From the NCBI GenBank assembly GCA_011947345.1, contig JAAVTG010001040.1:1-64000 (forward strand): a stretch of 64,000 nucleotides of DNA. Reading direction: 5' to 3'. The stretch comes from Phytophthora quininea (taxonomy: Eukaryota; Oomycota; Peronosporomycetes; Peronosporales; Peronosporaceae). This document shows, piece after piece, positions 53,881 to 63,796 of this stretch (positions within the stretch are counted from its first letter, which is position 1; each line of letters begins with the position of its first letter). The position numbers were made by a program, and so were the translations under genes. Below the pieces are notes generated by a model. It was not told the DNA's origin. It did no database searches and was given only the letters and a program-made list of their open reading frames with translations.

Positions 53881-55486
53881 TTAAGCGAGGTTGACTGGGG
53901 ACTTGACCTCGACAAAGTTCGGCGACTTGGCATTCTTGTTCTTGTGGAACAAAATCTCGATATCTTCCAGCAAGATCCCCTTGGTCTCCGGGCAGAAGAA
54001 GTACACGAAGGCAAGACAAATGAGGCACAGCCCCGCGAAAAGGAAGAAGACGCCATTGATGTTGAGCGACGGGAAGAGCTTGACGACCTCCGTCATCACG
54101 GCGCCCATAGCCCAGTTGGCAGCGGTCGACAGCGCCACAGCCGATGCTCGAACGTTGAGCGGGAAAATCTCTGCGGGGTAAATCCAGCACACGGGCCCCC
54201 ACGAAATGGCAAAGTTGAAAACGAAGAAGGCCGTGCCAATGCAGATGAACCAACCGCCGACCTTGGGGCAGCCTGCGTTGTCCACGTTGCCATCGCAAAT
54301 GATAGTGAACAAGATTGCAGCGAACAAGTGGCCAACAATCATGCCCACGGCGCCGATCAAGAGCATCTGCCGACGACCATACTGGTCCACCCAGCGCATT
54401 GCCGGAATTGTGCTGAGGAAGTTCACACCCGAAATGAAGAGCGACGAGTAGATGCCAGCTTCGGTAATGTCTTTGAAGATCAGAGCGCCGTAGCTCATGA
54501 TGGGATTGATACCGGTGGCTTGTTGCAGCACCTGGAGCAGCATGGCAATCACCAACCGCTTGCGAAGCGAAGGGTTGATGACCAAGTCCAACACGCCTTG
54601 CCCTCCAGCCTCTTCCTCTGCGATCTGGTCGCCGATAGCTTCCAGCTCGTGGCCAACATTGTCGGTCATCCGAAGCTTCTTTAGGACCTTCTCAGCCTCC
54701 TCTTTACCCTTCTTCTTGTACGTCCAACGAGGACTCTCCGGAACGAACCAGATACCGAGAAGCACCACGATAGGAGGGACCATGGAGACTCCGTTGGTCG
54801 TTCGCCAGCCACGGTTACGGTTTTCCACGATGATGTTGACGACGTTGGCAAGGAACAACCCGATCACGCAGGTCATCTGCATGAACCCGGAGAGCATACC
54901 ACGCAGCTCCTTGGGGGCCATCTCAGCACCAAACAGCGGCAGTGAGAAGGACGAGTTGCCGACGCCGAAGCCTTGGATGATACGTGCGATGTACATGAGA
55001 CTGTGAGCCTGCGCCTTGTTGAAGCACACCCAGCAAGTCCCGCCGCAGAACAGCACACCGGCCGAAAAATGGTGGCACGTCGACCGAATTTGTCGGCCAC
55101 AATGCCTCCCATGAAGGCACCGACGAGACAGCCCAAATTGTACGCCATATTGTACCAGACCGTGAACGTCGTCCATTCCGCCGGCAGATCCGAAGTGGAT
55201 TTCGTGCAGTCCGCGTACGTGAAGTTGTGCCAGCCGACGCAGTAGTCGTTAAGGAAGCTGTCCATGATCAAAACTCCGCTAGTCACGCCTAAGGAAAAGG
55301 AAAACTCATGAGCACCCCACTTGCTAACACAATGAGAATTCCCGATGTTTACATACCTTGGTCATAGCCGAAGAAAATGCCGCCCAGCGACGCGAAGACG
55401 CACACGATAATGGCATACGTGCGCTTGCCCTCCGTAGGCGCGTCGTCGATCTCTTGTGCGTTGTTTACAATTACTCCGGCTGCCAT
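53881..55486 (-). CDS. Sugar porter (MFS hexose transporter)
   Basis: A 12-helix major-facilitator sugar/H+ symporter of 512 residues at the plasma membrane. Exon 1 (55486-55357, MAAGVIVNNA) ends in FFGYDQ; the intron is 55289-55356; exon 2 runs 55288-53881. Signatures: DKFGRRA between TM2 and TM3, PESPRW at the central loop, QQATGINPIMSYG in TM7, GRR again between TM8 and TM9, and PETKG after TM12. Between TM1 and TM2 is an extracellular loop with several Cys and an N-glycosylation site (NFT). One extra base is needed at the A5 run 55065-55069 (+ strand). It is convergent with the kinase gene (82 bp). Confidence 0.92.
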
Positions 55487-56503
55487 GGTGCTTTTGAGAG
55501 GCAGGAAGCAAACTGAAGACTGAACTGCGGTGGCATCGCCAAATTCTTTGGTTTAGATGAGCAAGTTGAAGCACATTGCTTGTGTGTTCATCGACGACGG
55601 TCAAAGCTAGGAATCAAGTTGCTGTCCTTCTGCGCAGCTTGATTTATCCGCTCGGTTCCCTTAGGTAGGAAGGATCGTGTACGAGTTCACCTCTCGTGTC
55701 CTTCACCTGGAGCAAGTTTTGCATCGACCTGACTGTTAGAAATCGTTAGTTGTGGTGCCAAAGTTATCGTTCCCTTGGCACGTGAAGGACGGAGAGAAGC
55801 ATATTCGTCGGATCAGCAAAAATGCGTGGATGTAGATTTGTTAAACAAGTGCAACTTGTGCTGTCAGATTCTGAAGATTTGAGCCGGGGGTCGAAGAAAC
55901 CACGTTTTATGCAAAGTTGAAGTTTGAAACCGCTTTTCGGTGGTCAACGCTTGCAGTCTCCGACCGATGTGATCTCTGTGAAGGCGACTCGCCTTGGGCG
56001 ACACACAAATGGAACCCTGTGCCGTGCCAAAGCACTAGCATAACCGCTCGTGCGACTCCGTTGTGTTACAAGAGTGTAACCCAAGGATTCGTGAAAGCCG
56101 GGACTCGCTCACTTCACAGCAAGCAGCGCACGTTTCCGTCGGAGAAGACACGCTGAACATGTAAAAAAAAATATCTTCCAGGCTATGTGGACGCTAGTTC
56201 AGGCTGAAGCGGCCGTGGTCGGGATGGATCTCCGCCAGCTACATGTTCAACAAATCCATCACTTCAGTATGTACCAGATCAATCTCCACATATGGTGTTG
56301 TCGGTCCGCAAGACTTCCAGTTAGTGCAAGCGGCGCCATGAGCTGGAGCAGTACAAGTCGAGGCCGATTGCCAGCCGGACAAGAGAGCTTGTGATGCTGG
56401 GGCGTTGTCCTTGCTGATTGGCTCTGTGCTGCGCTTGCTGATCAACCTTCGCCGCTGTTCACAGCCCCCAGCTGAGCCTTCTCCATTCTCGCAAGTCTTC
56501 GCC
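55487..56503. other. Intergenic region of about 1 kb, no gene seen
   Basis: Divergent promoters of the sugar transporter and MsrA. Short ORFs (70-100 codons) overlap without motifs. A poly-A tract of nine lies at about 56163. Nothing else was recognised. Confidence 0.5.
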
Positions 56504-57022
56504 ATGGTGTCCAGCCCCGAGAGTTCCAAGACGAGTGTTGCCACCTTTGCGGCCGGCTGCTTCTGGGGCGTGCAGTTGGCCTTCGACCGCGTGCTGGGCG
56601 TGCTCGAGACGACGGTGGGCTACACGCAGGGCACCTCCGACCACCCGACCTACCGCCTCGTATGCACAGGCCGCACGAACCACGCCGAGTCCATCAAGAT
56701 TGTGTACGACGAGCACGAGGTGTCGTACGAGAAGCTGCTCGAAGTCTTTTGGTCCATTCACGACCCCACGTCGCTCAACCGCCAGAAGGAAGACAAGGGC
56801 ACGCAGTACCGCTCGGGCATCTACTACCACAGCGAGGAGCAGCTCAAGACTGCGCTCGCGTCCAGAGACGCCCTGCAGAAGACGCTGGACAAGGAGATCG
56901 TGACGGAGATCAAGGAGGCCACCACCTTCTGGGACGCCGAGGATTCCCATCAAAAGTATCTGGAGAAGGGCGGCCAGTGCGCCGACAAGGGCTGCGACGT
57001 CGAGATCCGCTGCTACGGGTAG
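56504..57022 (+). CDS. MSRA: Peptide methionine sulfoxide reductase A
   Basis: Reduces methionine-S-sulfoxide in proteins, using a catalytic cysteine. 172 residues from ATG 56504 (MVSSPESSKTS). The active site is AAGCFWGVQLAFD, with Cys about residue 19. Further family blocks are GYTQGTSDHPTYRLVC, GRTNHAESIKIVYD, LLEVFWSIHDPTSLNRQ, GTQYRSGIYYHSEEQ and FWDAEDSHQKYL. The tail has two or three cysteines (GQCADKGCDVEIRCYG) that can resolve the catalytic sulfenic acid. No targeting peptide is obvious from this start, so it is probably cytosolic. Intact frame, no intron. Confidence 0.95.
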   Translation: MVSSPESSKTSVATFAAGCFWGVQLAFDRVLGVLETTVGYTQGTSDHPTYRLVCTGRTNHAESIKIVYDEHEVSYEKLLEVFWSIHDPTSLNRQKEDKGTQYRSGIYYHSEEQLKTALASRDALQKTLDKEIVTEIKEATTFWDAEDSHQKYLEKGGQCADKGCDVEIRCYG

Positions 57023-57504
57023 ATGTAGCAAGTGCTGTGGAAGAGTTTGATCGCGCTCACGCTTTGAGTCTACCATCGAAAATGCAAGATGTGTTTTTCT
57101 TTTGTAAGGTGTACTGCGGTTGCTGGCGTTGCTGAAAGGGAATGCGATTCCAAAACGCCATGTGGAGATCATTTTGTCGGTGCCAAATCGCAGCACAACT
57201 CGAGTTTCTTCGCAACAATGGTCCGTCGTTGGGTTCCACGGCGATACTATCGCTTCTTTTGAAACACTGGTTTCCGCCGCCGGCATTATCGATCGAAGCA
57301 TTCGCACTGAGATTCTGAGTCATTGGGAAGCAGCTTATCGTGTCCACCAACTTAGGTTTTGGCGGTGGAGACAGCGGTCGGTTGCTCCTTGTCGCTGATT
57401 ATTTATCTCGCATGACTAAGCTTCTGTTTGGAAGCATTGTATGAATTCGAGCAGGTCCGCTGCAGCCCTACAGAGAGCAACAGAAGGCAGATAGTGAGGA
57501 GATT
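57023..57504. other. Gap between MsrA and bromodomain gene, no gene seen
   Basis: ORFs of 92-97 codons on both strands overlap and lack recognisable motifs. It is the convergent 3' flank of both neighbours. Confidence 0.5.
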
Positions 57505-58590
57505 TCAGTATTGCAATGTGAGCATGTAGTAGTTGGTAGTTGTTGCGTTGTACGTCATACAATTCTCGCACATCTTTTCCAGGTCTGCCTTAAACGCGGC
57601 TTTGGATCCGTACGCTCCACTTTCCACTCCCTTGCCAATCAGCTGAAGGTCGACAGGTTCCTTGATGAACTCCAAGTAGTCGATGACAACTGCAGAATCA
57701 ACTGCCTCATGGAATGGCCACGCGCTACGATGGTTGGTTAGTGCTCTCAGTAACTGTAAGAGCTGCTCCTTGAGGCTTGCTTGTTCGAAAGGATGCACTT
57801 TCGCCAAAAGCGTCAACGCATTAGACGATCTATGATCTCCGCAACTCGAAAATCCTCTCGGGGTTCCAGTTTTGGTAGGAGCCATCGAGAAATTCTCGCA
57901 CACTTATTGTGACTTCTTCAAAACGAGCAACACTGTTAATGCCTGGGTTGAGCCATTTGCAAACGTCAAAGAAGATTGACTCAAACTGGTGGTGGTGGGC
58001 TTTCGATACCACTGCAGGCTGTTTGTATTTCTTCAGAATGAACGCATGAAGTGCATCGCTGAGGCTATGGATAGTCAACAAATGTACAAACCTTGGCTTG
58101 TTCAGCAAAACGTTTTGGAATTACGAGTTGAGGCCCTTGGTTTGGTTTCACCGTAAAATTGTTCTTGCAATAAGATGAGGAGCGCAGACAAGTTGCGGAC
58201 AGCCACCTCTGGAAGCTTTCCGATTGGGGAAAGTTGTTGCCTATCTGTGGCAGTCACAGAATCCGATAGAGAGTTTTCATGCGGTCTTGAAGCGTCTTCC
58301 AAAGCTTCTTCCTCTTTGTCCTCCTGATCCTCTACTCTTATGATGGGGCTGTTTATTTCGACACGGATCTGCTGCAGTAGCTTGTCAATCTTCGTCCCGT
58401 GCTCCAACATCTTTACCAATGGATGCGCCGCCACTGGCAAGAGAAACCCTGCCGGTTGACTGGAGTCTTTGGCGATGCGAACAACCTCCAGTAGATGCGT
58501 CAACGACGCGGCTGCAAGTGCGAGCTTCGGCTTTGTGTGACGGAATTCATCCAGGACAGCACCGACGCGAACACCAGATCCGATTCGCAT
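57505..58590 (-). CDS. Unrecognised helical-domain protein with C-terminal GCN5-like bromodomain
   Basis: From ATG 58590 (MRIGSGVRVGAVLDEF) the N-terminal part has LTHLLEVVRIAKDS and a HGTKIDKLLQQI motif, related to the neighbouring plus-strand gene. A second helical module follows (RFEEVTISVREFLDG..YQNWNP). The C-terminus is a bromodomain: HRSAWPFHEAVDSAVV, YLEFIKEPVDLQLIGKGVES and MCENCMTYNATTT, with the Asn of YNATTT at the acetyl-lysine-contacting position. Three single-base omissions break the frame (T4 near 58112, T4 near 57859, T2 near 57820). Together they give 362 residues. Bromodomains read acetylated histones, so a chromatin role is plausible. I do not recognise the N-terminal family. 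Confidence 0.7.
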
Positions 58591-58615
58591 CGAGGCGGAA
58601 AAACGTTTTTGAAAA

Positions 58616-60692
58616 ATGTTTTCATATTCCCGCCAAAAATTAATTTCCCGCCACCGATGGACATCATCCTGGCTCGCGCTGGGATCCTCGGCGCGCAGCC
58701 CCAGCAGTCGATCTGCGTGGGCGCAGTGCGTCAGGAGATGCAGCAGACGGAGACCGCACTCGCAGGCGCTGGCGTCGCTCAAGCAGCTGGTGCAGGTGAC
58801 GCGTCTCGCTCGCGATGCCACGAAGAACGCGCCGCCTCTGGTCGATCTGGCACCGGACGTCGCGCACTCTGTGGCTAAGATGAACAAACACGGGAACAAG
58901 ATCCGTCGGCTGCTGCGGGAGCTCAAGCACGGCGTTCAGACGACTGCAGAGTCGCCCGAATCATCATCTGAGGAAGACATTCTGCCACGGGATCAAGAGA
59001 ATCAAAGTCGTTGTATGGATAACCCACCCAGCGCAATTGCTGCTTCACCACACGCCAGAAACGGCGACCCAGGGAGAGTTACCGCTGCTAAAAGAAAGGA
59101 AAGAAGTCCTGCAAGCTCGGTGGTGGGCAACTCGTTCCTCACACCGGAGACTAGCGCTCAGGGAGCAGATGAGGCGTCGTCCTCAGGCGAAGAGTTTGAG
59201 CTCGGTGGAGAGCAACAAGAGACTAGAAACAACAAGCGACAGGCAGTTGGGGAGGTCGTGCCACAGTACCTGCCACGCGTACGTCCAATCCGACCAATTG
59301 CTAGAGATCCAAACTCGCCCATTCTTGCGCAGCTGAAGCAACGACTGAAGATGCTCCCATCGGAAGCGTCAAATGCAGTCTTTGAGAAGGCATTGAAGTC
59401 GGTAATTCAGATCGTTCGGATGGAGAAAGAGACAGACGAGGAAGCATGTGTCCGCCGCACTATTGGCGACACTCGAGCAGCTATGACATTCCTGATTGAA
59501 AAGCACCCAGATCTCGATGACTCTGGTATCCACTACCTCGAAGATATGAGAGAGGCTCTGAATGCGCTAACGCGTGTTATCCTGGAGACCGACGGCCAAC
59601 AACTTACTGCGTCAGAAGTATACGGTCTGCTTAGCCATGTTACTCAACTGGAAGAAGCAGCAATTGGTCCAGCTACAAAAACCAATTGGTCCGTTGTGAA
59701 GATTGAAGTTCCATTCGCGAAAGTTGTTAACTTTAATTGTTTTGTGGAATACAGGTGCAAGAGCCAACTTCGTAAATTTTTCACAGCAAACTACGCGAAA
59801 CCACCCGAGCAATCGGCAGCCGATCAACACAAGATTTTGTCTGTTTTGAATGAAGTCCGTCAGTGGAAAAAGCGCAATGTTATCAGTAAGATGAGGTTCA
59901 CAGCCATCATGACCATCGTGCGACTAGTGTTGGAAGGCAAGTACGAGAATTGGAAGCCGTACGAGGATTCACGCGTTGTGGAGCTGGTGAGACTTCTCAG
60001 ATTACGTGCGGACAAGTTCTCTGCCAGCGGTGTACAGCTAAACCGCCAAACCGAGTTCGCCAAATGGAGACAAAAATACCTGTATCTATGTTCACACAAA
60101 CATTAGATCTAGATGGCATTCCACCACTCCAGGCATTTATGATTCCCAAGGATTCGTCTGAATCGCCGTTCTCGTCCGGCGGTATTGAAGCAAGTCTCCA
60201 ACACATGGACCGGGTGAAGGCGATGCATGATTATGAGTTGCGACTTCGGGCCATTTTCTCCTTCCTGGGTATTGTGAATGCCAACGTTCAATACCCAGTG
60301 GTAATCGAACATCTTCGCCGCTTCAATGAACATCTTCAAAGTCTGCCGGACTATTCTCGCGAGCTAAACCTCCGCGATGTTGAAGAATTTGAGAAGATCC
60401 TCTACACCATGCGTGTCCTCATGCGCAGACAGCCAGAGTACGAAAAGTGGTCTGTCAGGTACGTTACCTAGCCTGTATTATTTCACGGACACACTGGATT
60501 AATGTGCTTAACCCTCGATCGTCATCTGCTCCTAGTGCCGTCAATGCGCTTCTCCCACAGTTTCCTTCATCCAAGAGGCCGAAATTTATATTCCCTTCCC
60601 AATTGTTGGATAACGTGGCTGAAGAAGATGTCTCAAACGACCAAGCGCCTCATCTCAACCCTATCGTTGAAAAGAGCGCGTCCAGAGGCTGA
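58616..60692 (+). CDS. Unrecognised helical-repeat protein, paralogue of the adjacent bromodomain gene
   Basis: It starts at ATG 58616, only 25 bp from the opposite gene's start. The N-terminal block LASLKQLVQVTRLARDA..HGNKIRRLLREL matches the neighbour's N-terminus. An acidic/basic linker follows (about residues 120-225), then helical modules: MRFTAIMTIVRLVLEGKYENW, matching the neighbour's second module, and EEFEKILYTMRVLMRRQPEYEKW. The frame needs one base at the A5 run 60071-60075. Exon 1 ends at 60458, the intron is 60459-60535, and exon 2 continues ALLPQFPSSKRPK to a stop at 60692. This gives 666 residues without a bromodomain. No known domain was recognised; the linker suggests a nuclear protein. 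Confidence 0.6.
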
Positions 60693-60757
60693 GCGGCTTT
60701 GGTAAGGTCTGCGCTCTCCACAGTTTTCTCCGTTCAGCGGCTGTCACCGCAGGCCAA

Positions 60758-61076
60758 GAGCTCCTGCCGATCGATCGCTTGCGCGAGCTAAACGACAACG
60801 TCCGGGCCGCGGCGGATTATTTTAGCAAAGAGAATCTGTGGGCAAACCAGGAATTCGAGAAGTTCTTCTTTTTCATGCGAGCTATCATGCACCGCCAACC
60901 AGAGTACGTGAAAAGCTCCACCAGGTAAAATGTTCGTAGCTTGCAGATTTTTTGTTTTGTAGTGCATCTAACGCTGCTATACGCCTTGTCTGTTCCAGCA
61001 CGGTCGACGCGTTGCTATCCTTCTTCTCGAAGCGACCTGTATCTACTTACCCTGGTCAAGCTACCTGGTCGAGATA
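60758..61076 (+). CDS. Extra copy of the last module of the preceding gene
   Basis: Exon 60758-60924 contains NQEFEKFFFFMRAIMHRQPEYVKSS; an intron (60925-60998) follows at the same codon position as in the preceding gene; exon 60999-61076 encodes TVDALLSFFSKRPV and stops. It parallels EEFEKILYTMRVLMRRQPEYEKW plus ALLPQFPSSKRPK exactly in exon layout. It is either a tandem partial duplicate or additional exons of the preceding gene, joined through a possible 50-bp intron (about 60708-60757, GTAAGG...CACAG). Confidence 0.5.
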
Positions 61077-61248
61077 GACAAATGGGGGTCATCGCTTGAA
61101 GACAAGAAAGCTTGGTGATCGTTCATGGAAGTCGAAGCCGTTGTGCACCAAAAGGTAACTCAATTTCATTCATTCACTAGCTATACCCGAAGAAGTTTAC
61201 AGACTGCTACCGTCTCGAAGCAGAGGACGCAGAACACTTTCGGTTCGC

Positions 61249-62712
61249 TTACGCGCCGTGCACCGCTGTGTAGTTGTAGTACACCTGGTTCTCGTACTCG
61301 CTGTCGCAGTACGGGAAGGACGTGTCCGAGTCGGACGGCGCGAACAGCGCCTTGCCGGACGTGTACGTCACGTAGCAGCCCAGCAGACTGCACACCACGG
61401 CCACGATGAGCGCGGGCACCTTCTCGTAGAGTGGCAGCGAGTGCCAGAGCTTCTTGAGCAGGAACACAATGGGCAGCACGATGCTGATGAGCGTGATGCA
61501 CGAGGCGCCGACGAAGTCCACCATGTCGGAGAAGTGGTCCTTCAGCAGGATGGAGAGGATGACGAGCACGACGATGATGGCGATGCGCAGCAAGATGTAC
61601 TTGACGGCGTTGGCGCCGCCGCGGTACTCGGCGACCTCGGCTTCAATGTCGCCAAAGTAGGGGTTCTCGGCGTCGGCGTTGGAGATGTAGGACATGCGGG
61701 ACGAGCGGCGGTCGCCCGTGACGGACGCGTCCTTGCCCGGCGTGGCGGCCGCCGCGTACGAGGCGCCGCCGTACGTGAGCGCATTCTCGACGTCGTCCTC
61801 CTTCTTCTGGTGCATCTTGAGGACCAAGCGCTCGGCCAGGTAGAAGGCCGGGTTGAGGATGACGCTGAAGGCGATGGTGATGTGGAGCTGCATGAAGAAG
61901 TAGGCCATGACGACGGCGCCCCAGTTGGACTTGAAGCCCAGCGTGGTGAGTCCGTTGTCGTCCGGGTAGATGGAGTAGAGCAGGTTGCCCGTGAGCTGGC
62001 AACCTACAGCCGAATAAGTGGAAGACGCCAGGATGAGGAACAGAACGCTGATGAAGCCCATGGTGACGAAGACGACGCGGGGCATGCGCGTGGGCTCGCT
62101 GTGCTGGCGCTGCAGGGCCGGGATGACGATGCCGGCGTTGTAGGCGAGCGACAGGTTGCCGAACATGCCCGCGACCTGCTCGAAGCCGAGCTCGGGCCCG
62201 GGCACGGACGGGTGGCCGCGCATGCCGTACAGGACGACGGACACGCCGATAATGTCGGCGATGAGCGTGCCGGCACAGCCGGCGAACGCGGCACCGGCGC
62301 CCTCTTTGAGCGTCGGGATGAGGCACACGGGCAGACACATGAGCGCCATGAAGCAGATCCAGTAGGTGGTGCTGAAGGCGTCCGGGAAGAGGCCGTCGAG
62401 CAGGGTGCCGCCCAGCACGAGGAAGACGCACGGCACGAGCAGACACGAGGCCATCTGCGAGACGACAGCCAGCCAGCGGCCCCACTTGCCCATGCACCAC
62501 TCGCCCAGGTCGCTGTAGGTCTTGACGGTCTTGGGGGCCAGCAGCATGACGCGGCAGATGGCCACGGACGCGTAGATGTTGGCGAAGGCCATGAAGGCCA
62601 TGCCGATGACGGCCAGCACGGGGCCGGCGCGCGAGAAGTTGCCGGGCATACCGAGCGTACCAATGCCGTAGACGCAGCAGAAGATGTTGAGGCACATCTT
62701 GAGGTCCTCCAT
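61249..62712 (-). CDS. AAAP-family amino-acid permease
   Basis: 487 residues from ATG 62712 (MEDLKMCLNIFCC). An amino acid/auxin permease with about 11 membrane helices and family features: GIGTLGMPGNFSRAG in TM1, YSDLGEWCMGKWGRW, LSLAYNAGIVIPALQ near TM6 and LHITIAFSVILNPAFY. A hydrophilic loop of about 80 residues (KKEDDVENALTYGG to AEVAEYRGG) lies between TM8 and TM9, and an extracellular-like tail ends with Cys and N-x-T (YNYTAVHGA). The frame is open further upstream without a clear ATG, so the N-terminus may be longer. Substrate unknown. Intact frame. Confidence 0.9.
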   Translation of the reverse strand: MEDLKMCLNIFCCVYGIGTLGMPGNFSRAGPVLAVIGMAFMAFANIYASVAICRVMLLAPKTVKTYSDLGEWCMGKWGRWLAVVSQMASCLLVPCVFLVLGGTLLDGLFPDAFSTTYWICFMALMCLPVCLIPTLKEGAGAAFAGCAGTLIADIIGVSVVLYGMRGHPSVPGPELGFEQVAGMFGNLSLAYNAGIVIPALQRQHSEPTRMPRVVFVTMGFISVLFLILASSTYSAVGCQLTGNLLYSIYPDDNGLTTLGFKSNWGAVVMAYFFMQLHITIAFSVILNPAFYLAERLVLKMHQKKEDDVENALTYGGASYAAAATPGKDASVTGDRRSSRMSYISNADAENPYFGDIEAEVAEYRGGANAVKYILLRIAIIVVLVILSILLKDHFSDMVDFVGASCITLISIVLPIVFLLKKLWHSLPLYEKVPALIVAVVCSLLGCYVTYTSGKALFAPSDSDTSFPYCDSEYENQVYYNYTAVHGA

Positions 62713-63582
62713 GGTGAGGAACTTTTGGCGCAGCCCATGGTGGTGGATGGAGATGAAGACGTTCGCGGGGGTCGACGGTGCAGTGGCGGGTGTCTCGGGG
62801 AAGAGAGCGAGCGAGGAGTGCGCGCCGCGAGGCAGAAGCGAGAGTGAGAGTGAATCGCTTCCGTCAAAGCAGGATGGCTACCGCGAGCCCCAAGCGCCGT
62901 ATGCGTGTCAAAGGGAAGCTCGGCGCTGAAGAGAGATACGGAGACCGTGGCGGGGCGCATCCTTTCGTGTGCAGACTTTTTGACCGTCCCCGTCTCCCTC
63001 CTGAGTCGGTCACCTTCGCGTTCATCCCAGCGCAGCAGACATCCAATCCCCGCGAGTGAAGCGAAGCAATCTACACTTCCGGTGTCGGTGCCATGCAACC
63101 GCGCCGCTGCTTGGACAAACCTGCAAGGCAGGCGAGCAGCAGGTAAAGCCACCGTGGAGGCTCCGCAGCGGAGGTAGGAGCAGCTTTCGACGCGCGAACC
63201 GATTAAATGCCGTTTGGCAAATGGAGGACAAGCGGCCTGGTCGAGATCAACTCGTATGACGGTGTTGTGGATCAAATCCGGGCCGTGTGCGGGCGGCGAT
63301 GGTGGCATGCCGTGCTGCGAGCGCTGCAACTTGCAGCGAAACCGTGGTCATGTTGAAGAGCTAAGAAGGGGCGAGTGGTGGGCAGACCCGACCGGGATCT
63401 GCGAGGTGTCCCCAGCAAAAATGTCCCCAGCCAAAGATGCCCCGGCACAGCTTCGAGAGCGGCGACCGTGCAAGCGACAGCGACCAAGTTCCGTCTAGCT
63501 GTAAGGGTAGTCTGCGCCGACGAATATTCATTTGTTTTACTGCACTGCAACGTGAGCCGAATCGACCGAGTTTAGTGATGCT

Positions 63583-63609
63583 GGGGGCGGGGGCGGGGGC
63601 ACTGTGGGG
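63583..63609 (+). other. Potential G-quadruplex
   Basis: Three GGGGG runs separated by single C, then GGGG after six bases. This fits the four-run quadruplex pattern with short loops. Confidence 0.6.
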
Positions 63610-63765
63610 CTTCGCGTTGGCGAAAACCTCGACGGTCACGTCAACGACTGTAGCAGTTGAGATGGATCAGGCGCCACGACTGCAACATCATTGCAGGGCA
63701 TGCCCCCGTCCGATTAACGGCAAACAGTGCTTGCATACATGTAGACCCTCGGGACCCGAGTCGGG

Positions 63766-63796
63766 TGTACAATGTACACCGTGTACATTGTGTACA
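63766..63796. repeat. Imperfect palindrome of TGTACA/ACATTGT units
   Basis: TGTACAATGTACA is followed by CCG and then TGTACATTGTGTACA. The arms pair over 11 bp. This could form a hairpin or a dimeric binding site. Confidence 0.6.

Noticed and set aside
53830..54684. 284-codon plus-strand ORF
   Set aside because: Antisense of the sugar transporter, which has clear family motifs on the other strand.
61258..62847. 529-codon plus-strand ORF
   Set aside because: Antisense of the AAAP permease, a high-GC open-frame artefact.
62004..63329. 441-codon minus-strand ORF overlapping the permease
   Set aside because: It lies in a shifted frame of the permease N-terminal half and its low-complexity Ser/Ala/Pro sequence has no motif.
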